Shown piece by piece: positions 9,640 to 18,810 of a DNA stretch of 31,681 nucleotides. Location of the stretch: contig JALCCG010000249.1 in NCBI GenBank assembly GCA_023212695.1, positions 1 to 31,681 of the forward strand, read 5' to 3'. Position 1 is the first letter of the stretch; each line of letters begins with the position of its first letter. Made by a program: the position numbers and the translations under genes. This DNA comes from Sporisorium sorghi. Lineage: Eukaryota; Basidiomycota; Ustilaginomycetes; Ustilaginales; Ustilaginaceae. Under the pieces are notes generated by a model. It did not search any database. It was not told the origin of the DNA and was given only the letters and a program-made list of their open reading frames with translations.

Positions 9640-10137
9640 AACTACTCGATCGATGGCACGCGTGACGCGCATTTATGCGCGTTGGACCTGCAGCATGCCC
9701 TTCGTTGTCGTAACCAGGGTGACCACCGCAAATCACGCTGGGCATCATACGCTGGCTGTTTGATCAGCCCATCGCTTCGGTCGTTGCCCTTTATGCCGGT
9801 ATAATTCGGTGAGCATCTGACGCGCGCCGCCGAAGCCATCCCGTCCGTTTTGCAAGAGACTTCTTGCGACACTCATTTGAAATTCCGTCCGCACCACGGA
9901 TCAGGTTCGAGAGGGAGAGATCGCGACGCTGCGCACCAGGCTGGTTTCCGGCATGGACATGGCGCCCACTCGCGCGCGATGGCATGAGGATCGAGTACCG
10001 TCGTAAGCCTCGATTTCGTCATCTCGCGCAGCGATCCTCTCCAGTTCGGCGTGGATCATCCCCGTTCGAGGCACCAATGACGGTGGACAACGACCGCACC
10101 CCGGCGCAAGACGCTTTCGAATCCGAGCGCCTTTCAA
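9640..10137 (-). mobile_element. Decayed non-LTR retrotransposon (LINE) fragment, RNase H-like
   Basis: On the minus strand a frame around 9757-9803 reads TGIKGNDRSDGLIKQPA. This resembles the RNase H motif GHxGIxGNExADxLAK found at the end of many fungal LINE polyproteins. About 77 codons earlier in the same direction (about 9960-10010) another frame reads EAYDGTRS...RARVGA, resembling the RNase H start YTDGS...VGA. The spacing is about right for one domain, and the two parts are in different frames separated by stops, so the copy is dead. I found no reverse transcriptase YxDD motif upstream. The call rests on two short motifs and is tentative. Confidence 0.4.
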
Positions 10138-11736
10138 CCTGCGTCAAAAGCAATCTTGGCAAGTAAGCATCAGTTGTCTTTCGAGTACCGGGTGACTTCG
10201 CTAGTACTTGATTTGGCTGCATGAGTTGTCCGAGTGTTTGAAGATGATGTGTCAAGGCCCGCGCTGGCGTGCCGTGATCGCAAACTGACGTCAGCGGCAA
10301 TCAGGCAAACGTGAATCTTGTCGCTAGGCAGATTCGCAGTTAACAGATCGGATTGTGAAGGCGAAATGATGATATGAGCAGCATGTGTGAGCAACATTGA
10401 GATTGAGGGTCTGCGGCAAGACGATCCGAGTTGCTAGCTTGTGCTTCCATCAAGATGCGCAAATCGCTTGCTCATGGGCTGCGCATTGCTGTTGATCTAG
10501 ACTTGTATGATCAAGCAGAGACAAGTCTGAGGTGAACGTAAAGTGGCGCAATCAGCACGCTCCGGTGGACAAAATCAGCAGCATCTTTTGACAGCGAGCT
10601 TGTTGGCTACGTTGGTCAACCAGCCAAAGCGATGTGGACCCCTACCGATTTGGTTTCGTCATCCAAATTTGCATCAGCGGCAGGCGCCGCCCGCTGCGAC
10701 ACCGAGCGATGCCAAAGTCATGGCTTTGTGGCCGTCGATGTCGACATCAACATCCTATGCGCATTCAACTTGGAGTTCGAAAGCGTTGGCACCCCTCTCA
10801 TCAGTCAGACTATTCAAAGAGCTCGCCTATATGTCGTTCCGATGCCTCAAGCTGCACGACACAGAGTCGGAGGTGCACAATGTTGTTGACTCAAAACTGG
10901 CATTGAAAGGAAGGTTAGAGCCGAGGTCGTTGAGCTGAGGTATGACTGTTCGACGCAGTAGGACCGCTTGGAGCTAGCGGCGCTTTGTACGTGCTTCGTC
11001 CCTGTAGGAAAGTAGGCACGAATGACTCACGACCGAGTCGAAAGTGCTGAGGCTCACCCTTCAGCTGGTGTAATATCGGGTGCTGATCCTGTAAATGGAG
11101 CACCGCTGGCTCGCTCCATCACCGGTGCTCTGAGCAGTGCCTTTCCTTCAGCAACAAACCACCGGTGCCTTGCTCGATGGCAAGTCGCGCCCTATTATTG
11201 AGCTCACTATCTGAGCAGTGTGCTTCTGGCGGTGCCTTGCTTCTCAGCTAATTGGCACCCCTTCGAGTTTGCCTTCCAACCGTTGCTCCACGCGGTGCTT
11301 CATTAGGACAGCAAAGCACCGCTTGCAAACGCAGTTTGGTTCCCGAACTCGTCGTCAAAGCAACGGCTTCATGGTTGGCGGCAAGTCGGGCATTGTGCTC
11401 TCTCTCTCTCTGACCGTTGCTTTGAGACCATCACATCGTGCAGCACGGGTGATCCTCTCCCAGTCGCATCCAGTCGCCAGGGTTATCAGCGTTTGTGAGG
11501 AGATGCCGCTTGGCGCGGCCCAACAAATTTGGCTTTCAGGACGGCGACTTCACCGCGTGTGCAACGGGTTTGGTTAAGTGGTGTCAATAGGTATGTCAAA
11601 CCCATCGTAATTTAGAGTACGATGTGAAACCCACACCTTGCTGCATCCCGTTTTCGCTGAGCGTCTTGCCATTCGTGCAGAGGTAATGCAGTGCTTGTGT
11701 CAATAGATTCCGCTCGCAAGGCATGGCCGCCGTCCC

Positions 11737-12054
11737 TTGGCTTTAGCGTCAAGACAGCACAACGATGCGCGTGATGATCGCCAGTTGCTCGATTTTATAC
11801 ACAGCAGACTCATCTTGCCAGCGTATTGCATTGAGATCGATCTGCGGCGAGGAGAGATCATCATCTTCGACGCTCAGGTAGCACACCACACCGGACCGCG
11901 TCCCACCCATGCTCGCCGATCGAAAGAACGCTGGTCGGCAAGCTGCTTCATTCAGAAGCATGCGCACCAGCTTCCATTGGAGGAAGAGAGCACAAGCGAC
12001 TCGAACCCTCAGGATCCTCGGAGCTCACAGACCTGTCAGACTTGTCAGAATTGA
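11737..12054 (+). pseudogene. Fragment resembling the C-terminal half of a 2-oxoglutarate/Fe(II) dioxygenase fold
   Basis: The frame reads IEIDLRRGEIIIFDAQVAHH, then TGP, and about 18 residues later RWSASCFIQ. This resembles the end of double-stranded beta-helix dioxygenases, where a GDxxxFD strand leads to the second iron-binding His and a later Arg-x-Ser binds 2-oxoglutarate. The expected N-terminal HxD motif is not in this frame and I did not find it upstream, so if real it is a remnant. TET/JBP-like dioxygenases carried by basidiomycete transposons are one possible source, but the match is short and could be chance. Confidence 0.25.
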
Positions 12055-12159
12055 CGGGTTTGCCGGCGTGGTGAGTCTCTGCCTTGACTTTCACAGTAAC
12101 TCTGTGTACCAGCATGCTCTTGCAACATCCTTCGCTGGTGGTGTGGAACGAAGTGAGGT

Positions 12160-13143
12160 GTGAAGCATCGAGTCCTAAGAAGCGAGCGTTTACTGTACAT
12201 GCATTTCCGCTCGATCATGCGGATCCCAGCCACGATGGTTCCGTACTCCATTGCATCACAGACCTTCTTTGCAACATTGCTCCGCTCGCTGTCCACTTAC
12301 GTGAGGCGAACACCCCACTTCTCACAGTCGTCCGAAGCCAAGGCGAGCCAAACTTGCAACGATTCAGAGCTACTGCTCCACGCGCTTCAGGTGTCACGTT
12401 GGCGTGCAATGCCTTGGCATGGGCGCTTCAAGTTCCTCTCAGACTGGAGAAGATGTTGCAGCCGGACATGTCATGACTCGATGAAGTGCATCCAAGTATG
12501 CGTTGCCGCCGTCCAATGTTGTGTGGAATATGATGGCGCCTTTTTCTGCAAGCTGGGTGCTGTTCGGCGGCGGTGCTCCACGGCGATGTTGGGTAGAGCA
12601 AGCTTTGGCCACATCTGCTCCTGTGCGACCAACGCTTGTGATCGCAAGAAAGTGGTGCAGATTGGCAGCGTTCGACCATACATTTGTCCGGCAGATGCAT
12701 TGAGGCTCCAAGGCATCGCTCAACCTGTGCACTCAAGCGCTACCAAGAGAATTTCCGCAAGCAACGCTCCGACGCCAACCAGCTTGATTAAGCGGCGTCA
12801 GACCATTCACCCGGTTTGTGACTGGAAGACGATCCCGTCATATCAACCAGGTCCTTCCTGTCCGTCGCCTCGAAGCCGTGACCGGATTGGTTCAACCACC
12901 GCGAGGAAGAAGCTGGCAATGGACATCCCAGTCGTCGCGCCCTCTTGGGCGTCCCATTCTTTTGTGAGGAGACTGCACACTCGAGACAGAGGTGCCAAGA
13001 AACGTGCACATGCCAAGACAAATATCCCGCGTGTTAGAATATCGGCGATTAGGGGTTACTGTTGGAAAATCCGAAAGGATTTGACTTCCCCATTTCAGCA
13101 GGAACCTGCCTCACCACACACTTGGCATTGTTGGTGCAGATAA
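12160..13143 (+). other. Unrecognised 327-aa open frame, probably not a gene
   Basis: This is the longest open frame in the gene-poor region (327 aa from the ATG). It is rich in Ser, Arg, Cys and His, has no hydrophobic core pattern, no repeated motif and no family I recognise. Two long minus-strand frames overlap it (12428-12736 and 12439-12732), so the opposite strand may be the original coding strand of a decayed gene. It ends next to a change to AT-richer repeat DNA. Confidence 0.2.
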
Positions 13144-13762
13144 TGCATTTACCAAAAAGACAACACATACTCGGCACACAGAACACATATGATGTGGAGA
13201 CAACCAACACTCACTGCTCACTTCTGACTTTCACCACTCACTTGCCATTGGTTCGCCACTCGAGCCAATGAGGTGACTGATCTTGCTCGAGGAGGTCCGG
13301 ACAGATCCGATGACAAATGGCCAAGGCTCCCAGCAGAGAGGCGCTTATAGGTGCCAACAACTCATTGGTCACGCGGACCTGCACAACTGCTAGTTGACTG
13401 CATGACTTTACCCAAATACAGCCAAGGATGGACATCGACTCGGATGGTCGACCCATTCATTGGACGAGCCAACTGACCAATCGGGTGTGTCCATCCTTGG
13501 CAACCAATGATAGAGCTGGAGCTTGAGTCAGGAAGGATGAGACCATGGGACAGTCGGAGCAGGCTGCACTGAACACCAGATTGTCTGTGCAAAAACACAG
13601 GTTGTTTGTACCAACAATGGGAAGACAATATGGAGAAGAGGGTACACGGGAGGAAAGCTGGGAACACACTAGTTAGAAAGCTCACCCGTCACATATATTG
13701 TTGGATTTGCTATGTGAAATCAGACTTTCATCTCGTACTCGGATACATCATTCTGCGAAGCT

Positions 13763-14675
13763 CAACACTCAGCGCTGAGTGTTGGAACCAATCGGAAGGT
13801 CTCAAGACGTGATGCTCGGTCCTCAGAGAAATTCTTGCAAATTTTCCCACTTTGAATAACGCGAAGCTGTGATCTCATTGGCCCAGACATGGGTCTCAAC
13901 ACTCAGCGCTGAGTGTTGGGCACCCTTGAATGGCTACAAACACTTGGTGACAGGGGCCGACACCCAATGGACCAATGACAAACCTCCCAGGGAAACCTTC
14001 ACACCCGGATGAAGCCAAGTCGAAACATCTTGGCCGGTCGAACTCAAGGTAACACTCGGGCCTGGGAGAGCTGAACCAATCAGAGAGCATGGAAGCTCGT
14101 GAGTGGTATCACAAACACCCTCGAAGGGAAGCAACACTCAGCACTGAGTGTTGGTCCTCTGCTGATAGGCTATGAACACTCAGTACTGAGTGTGGCACTT
14201 CATCAGAGCATGACAGATACTCAGTGAGGAAGCATGGGAGCTATGCTATAGTCGATACATCCTCATAGCGGAGGACGAACGACTCACTCACATGTATATA
14301 AGGACCTGAGAACGCACAAAGATGAGAGAAGAAATACTATTGAATCACTAACTGATACAACCAAACCCAAGATCACCAAGCAACTCTCAACACTCAGCAC
14401 TGAGTGTTGAAACTCAACAGTTGTATTCAAAGCTTCCAACCACTACACTACATTCCCTACTCGATATTATCCCACCGTGACTGATATCCTGACATCGCAG
14501 TCTGGATCAATCACTTGTGGAACTTCGGAACAGCTCGACACTCTCCCAAGATCGCAACTTAGGAACCACAGCACTGAGTCTAAACACTCAGTGCTGAGTG
14601 TTGTAAGTCATATCTGTGTATTGAATAACTGATGCTGACTTCTGTACATAAGTCAACAATTTAGCTCTATTTTCT
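13763..14675 (+). mobile_element. Left arm of a large inverted repeat, LTR-like, six internal palindromes
   Basis: This 913-bp segment is the reverse complement of 17714-18627, by eye roughly 80-90% alike along its length with few gaps. Within it, 13780-14658 has the form TGTTGG...CAACA, the terminal pattern of copia-type LTRs. A promoter-like TATATAAG lies at 14295-14302, about 515 bp from the left end, giving a U3/R/U5-like layout read left to right. Six palindromes of the form AACACTCAGNNCTGAGTGTT lie at 13763-13784, 13897-13918, 14132-14153, 14176-14193, 14387-14410 and 14583-14602. Similarity to the other arm starts exactly at the outermost palindrome and runs about 17 bp past the CAACA end. 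No coding sequence is seen. Confidence 0.75.
14295..14302 (+). promoter_or_regulatory. TATA box of the left LTR-like arm
   Basis: TATATAAG within CATGTATATAAGGACCTGAG, conserved in the other arm (minus strand, 18094-18087). Four of the arm's six palindromes lie upstream and two downstream, so two would be transcribed. Confidence 0.55.
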
Positions 14676-15450
14676 TATATATATAAGACGACCATGTACT
14701 GTATGGGTGGATGATGAACCTTATTGAATCCACACCTGATTTCCTCTACCTTTAACTTGGTTATAGGTGCCTATTATCCCAATACAGCACCTTCAGCCAC
14801 ATAGTACTTACCTTTGGCAAGTTGCAAAGTCCAAGCTACCAGACCGTCATCTACCAGGCTCACAAAGGATTATTTCTCCCTGCTGTTATGGATCACGTCG
14901 AGATGGGTCGACCATGGAGGGATCGGGAGAGTGGGTGACTCGACCTTGGTGGCTGCAGCATTGGCCACCAGGCGCAGAGACTATTCTGAGCACGGTGTGA
15001 AGTCTCTGACATCTCTTCTTCTCGCCGATTGTATTTTACTCTACTCACTCTGTAGGTGGAATCTCAAGACCTTTCCTTGTAACTGCCCCATGCCTGCTAG
15101 CATCGTACCGAGCCACTGAGCCCGGACTTATCGCCCCTGGCCTTGACAACCCACCCATCTCCGCTGTTGAGGTTCTCAGACCCCAGGTGCTTAACACCTG
15201 CGTTATTACGCCACTGAAATCATATCAGTGATATGCGCCCGAGATAATTAATTCCAAGCTCATACTCTGGATTATCGGTACCGACAACCACTGTCAGGAA
15301 CCACTAAGCCCAGATAGTTGCCGATCTCCCCGATCGACAGCATCAGCCAGGTCTTTGACTCACTTTCCCACAGTTACATCATCCTGATTAAAGCTGTAGG
15401 ATCCAGTACCAACAATCTAACATTCACAGACATTCCGGAACAAAGCCAGA

Positions 15451-15785
15451 ATGTTGGGTTTGATTGCCAGAACAACTCGGTAGGCAGGCAGACAACCCTG
15501 CCCAATCAGAAGCTTGGATTCTGGCAACTCTCCCAACAATCAAGAACAAAGAAGGCATGACTCAACCCAAAGGGGCAAAGAAACATCAAGCAGGAAGGAC
15601 TCTAGTCACTCAAAGTTATGCACACTCATGTATATAAACAATCACAAGAGCACCCAAACACAGGAAGAGCTCTTTGTCCAATCTAACTACAAGACCTCTC
15701 ATAGTCAGATTCATAAACATCTTCCTGCAAGACTTACCTCTGGCCACATTCGCGCACGCTAATCCAGCGAATCTAATAGCAAACA
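15451..15785 (+). mobile_element. Second LTR-like fragment, right end uncertain
   Basis: It starts TGTTGGGTTTG, the copia-type LTR start, and has a TATATAAA box at 15631-15638 inside CACTCATGTATATAAACAAT. That context resembles the box of the flanking arms (CACATGTATATAAGGACC), so it may be a diverged relative in the same orientation as the left arm. It lacks the 20-bp palindromes. I could not fix its 3' end or find a target duplication; the end coordinate is only a guess at a terminal CA. Confidence 0.35.
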
Positions 15786-17314
15786 GTCTACGAGGCACTC
15801 TCGGTCATCCTCTGAGCCTGGCTGTCAGGTCGGCCCTCGTGGTATCGATGCCACACACACACACACACGTGCATAACCTCCATACCATCGGCTTTGTGCA
15901 AGCAGCTTGTTCTTTTTCGGACTCAATGCCAGCCTGAGGATGTGTGAATTGCATCCTAAAATACGCATCTAGAGGTGGAAAAAGGCAGATCAAAAGCCCC
16001 AAATGTCTAAAAAAAGATTTTCAAGCGCTTGCCCCGGAAACGAGCTTGTGTTTTAATGAAGTTTAACTACTGCGCGAAAAAAGACGCAGCCAAGAGTCGT
16101 GATTTCCTACATCGCCACATGCCGTGAGTTCATTGCAAGATTATTTTCTTAAACACGACCAAAGAAGCGAAGGTGAACAGCATTGTAGCAAAGAATTGCA
16201 ACACAAAGCATCTCTTGATGATTGTTTTTATGCCCTTATTGGCGTCGCAGGCGATCTCAGACAAATCAAAAACTTGTTTTTCCCCCCATTTTCATGAAAA
16301 GTAGAAATAAAGTGCGCTCTTTTGCTCTTTTGGCCGATCGATTTTGCACCAACATGTAATTGAAATCGTTTTCCGTGAAAAAGCAACTTGATGCCTCCTC
16401 TCTCCACTTCTTTGGATCTGTTTGAACTGCTGAAGGTCAGATTGCAACACGGCGGATGAAAAATTCATGAATGCCCGAAATCCCTGCATTCGCATGACTT
16501 CTGCACGACTCGAGCATCTCAGAAGCCACAGAGCTGAGCATGTCGAAACAGCAAGCAGACCAAATGAGGTCAGCCTCATCGCTTTCTTGTGCGAACGATC
16601 TTGCCTCCAATTTCTAGACCATCGAATTGGTTTGCTTTCGCGAATCATGAACAAGAACTGTTGAAAAACAAGATCAAGTCAACCTGCCCTTGCTTTCTTG
16701 CCTCACGAGCCGTTCAGTGGTCAGATTTGGCGGTGTTCCAGCTTGTTTGCTGGGGAATATCACTCGGAGTCGCACCGCGGCTGAGATCTAATCGAAACGG
16801 GCTCAGAGGTTGACAAGATCCGGGAGCTCTCCGTATCTGAGACGAGTGACACTGAGATCCTTGGAATGGCTTCGCCTGTGTTGAGGGCGAGCAATGGGCA
16901 TGATGATGATGCTTGAGGCCAGAGCGTGTCGCTGTCCAAGGGCCGATGACTCTGTGAAGACAGTTCGGGCAAAAGGGAAAGGGCGGGACTGCAAGCGAGG
17001 GCCAGCAGGTTGGACGACGAGTGAGTCAGGGGTGCCTGGTTCTGCTCGTGGCTGCACATGGCCACTGGAATGCCTCACAAACTTGTGAACCGCAGTCATA
17101 GCCATTGACAGCATGGTCAGCTACAGGGGCAATGGTGATCTGACTGAAGACAGGACTAACAGATATGCAGGCCATAGCCTCTCACAATGGGGAGCTGTCT
17201 CAAGCCGGAAAGTGATTCAAGGGCAAAGCTACAAATGTTGTATCTCTGTGGTGTTGATACTGTAGCAGGTAGCTCAGCGAGCAGGTGCAAGACTGGAAGC
17301 ACAGACTTCCATGT

Positions 17315-17668
17315 TCAGGGTGTTTGACATGAGCAAGGCATATGAACTTTCAGAACTCGGATTAGAACTGTGGACTTGGGAGAGAGAATGGTGGTGGCGT
17401 GGATGGTGGTGTGTGACAATTTTGTCTTCCCCGCATGCACCAGGAAAGTGTGTTTGGAGTCAACGGAACAAGCTGTTGTGATGTTCGAGAGCGTAGGCTT
17501 GTCTGAAACTGTTTGGCTGCCATCATGTTCCACCAAGGGGTACAAACCTGATGATGAACTCTTGGCAACAAACTGACACAGCCAAGAGGATGTGGGGCAG
17601 GAAAAAAAATTAAAAAATTTGAAGGTCCAGCATGGTTCAAGCCAAGACCGGTTGAAAGGTAAGGCCAA
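17315..17668 (-). mobile_element. Possible copia-like polyprotein relic (protease / pre-integrase region)
   Basis: A 117-aa minus-strand frame contains TACSVDSKHTFLVHAG followed about 25 residues later by TVLIRVLKVHMP. This loosely resembles the copia aspartic protease layout DSGAxxH...LxxVLyVP. The strand agrees with the right LTR-like arm, which would transcribe this way. The Gly and Ala of the DSGA active site are absent, so it would be inactive. Its closeness to the arm (about 60 bp) would need a deletion of gag. Weak evidence. Confidence 0.2.
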
Positions 17669-17713
17669 GATCTTGGCTTGAGGGTGTTTACAACAAGAAG
17701 AAGCTTGGCTATT

Positions 17714-18627
17714 AGAAAATAAAGCTGAGTTGTTGACTTATGTACAGAAGTCAGCATCAGTTATTCAATACACAGATATGACTTACAACACTCAGCGCTG
17801 AGTGTTTAGATTCAGTGCTGTGGTTCCTAAGTTGCAATCTTGGGAGAGTGCCATGCTGTTCCAAAGTCCCACAAGTGATTGATCCAGACTGCGATGTCAG
17901 GATATCAGTCACGGTGGGATAATATTGAGTAGGGAATGTAGTGTAGTGGTTGGAAGCTTTGAATACAACTGTTGAGTTTCAACACTCAGTGCTGAGTGTT
18001 GAGAGTTGCTTGGTGATCTTGGGTTTGGTCAGATGGGTTAGTGATTCGATAGTATTTCTCTTCTCATCTTCATGTGTTCTCAGGTCCTTATATACATGCA
18101 AGTGAGCTGGTCATCCTTCACTATGAGCATGTGTCAACTACAGCATAAGTCCCAAGTTCCCTCACTGAGTATCCGTCGTGTTCTGGCAAAATGCCACACT
18201 CAGTACTGAGTGTTCATAGCCTATCAGTGGAAACCCAACACTCAGTGCTGAGTGTCGCTCTCCTTCGAGGGTGTTTGTGATGCTGTCCGTGGGTTCCTGT
18301 GATCTTTGATTGGCTCAGCTCTCCCAGGTCCGAGTGCTATCTTTGAGTTTGACCAGTCAAGGTGACTCGACTCAGCCTCGTCCGGGTGTGAGAGCTTTCC
18401 TGGGAGGTCTGTTATTGGTCCATTGGTGTGTTGATTCCCATTGCCAAATGTTTGTAGCCATTTGAGGGTGCTCAACACTCAGTGCTGAGTGTTGAGATTC
18501 GTACCTGAGCCAATAAGATTGTGGCTTTGTGTTATTCGAAGTGGGAAAATTCGGAGGAATTTCCAAAGATCTGAGCGTCACGTCTTGAGATCTCCCGATT
18601 GGTTCCAACACTCACTGCTGAGTGTTG
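17714..18627 (-). mobile_element. Right arm of the large inverted repeat, LTR-like, six internal palindromes
   Basis: Reverse complement of the left arm, 914 bp. The LTR-like part is 18610-17731 on the minus strand (880 bp against 879 in the left arm) with TATATAAG at 18094-18087. Its palindromes lie at 17787-17806, 17979-18002, 18196-18213, 18236-18257 (one arm base changed), 18471-18496 and 18606-18627 (one arm base changed), all matching positions in the left arm. Both arms point inward. This fits two LTRs inserted in opposite orientation, one element rearranged by inversion, or a foldback-type element; the sequence alone does not decide. Similarity stops within a few bases of the outer palindrome at 18627. 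Confidence 0.75.
18087..18094 (-). promoter_or_regulatory. TATA box of the right LTR-like arm
   Basis: TATATAAG on the minus strand in the same context as the left arm (GCATGTATATAAGGACCTGAG, one base longer here in the quoted flank). It points toward the inter-arm spacer. Confidence 0.55.
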
Positions 18628-18810
18628 GGCCTCGTGGAGTGATGTACCTGAGTGTGAGATGAGTGTCTGATTCTGTATGGTGAATCCAACATGGCATGCC
18701 AGCTGATCGTCCTTGTCGATGTCGTCCACGTCAAAGCGGAAAGATTCTACTAGGACAGCCGATGCAATCGATCGTGCGACTAGTGCAAGAGAAGAGCGAG
18801 ACAGAAGGTG

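Larger units (their letters stand above)
8468..13762. other. Gene-poor relic region left of the inverted repeat
   Basis: About 5.3 kb with no gene I can support. Open frames are short, overlap in several frames, and mostly have Ser/Arg/Cys/His-rich compositions typical of chance frames. Separate entries cover a LINE RNase H relic, a dioxygenase-like fragment and one long unexplained frame. Also present: a (CGA)n run at about 9173-9192, a scatter of GGTGC/GCACC motifs at 11094-11330, and a CRE palindrome TGACGTCA at 10286-10293 of unknown meaning. This looks like old, decayed repeat sequence. Confidence 0.6.
14676..17713. other. Spacer between the inverted arms: AT-richer DNA with retroelement debris
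   Basis: About 3 kb without an intact gene. It begins with a 16-nt AT palindrome (14673-14688). Two stretches resemble each other: about 15110-15140 (CCACTGAGCCCGGAC) and about 15299-15330 (CCACTAAGCCCAGAT). A (CA)n run lies at about 15851-15868. From about 15950 to 16700 the sequence is AT-rich with no recognisable feature. An LTR-like fragment and a weak protease-like relic are listed separately. Confidence 0.5.

Noticed and set aside
13763..18627. A CRISPR-like array made of the repeated 20-bp palindrome
   Set aside because: Spacing between copies is irregular (about 45 to 240 bp), the sequences between are shared by both arms, and the host is a eukaryote; this is transposon structure.
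13763..18627. A single intact LTR retrotransposon spanning both arms
   Set aside because: LTRs of one element are direct repeats; these are inverted, and no gag-pol frame lies between them.
8468..18800. A centromere
   Set aside because: Gene-poor and repeat-rich, with retroelement debris as in some smut centromeres, but the sequence alone gives no evidence of kinetochore chromatin, and a dispersed repeat nest explains it equally well.
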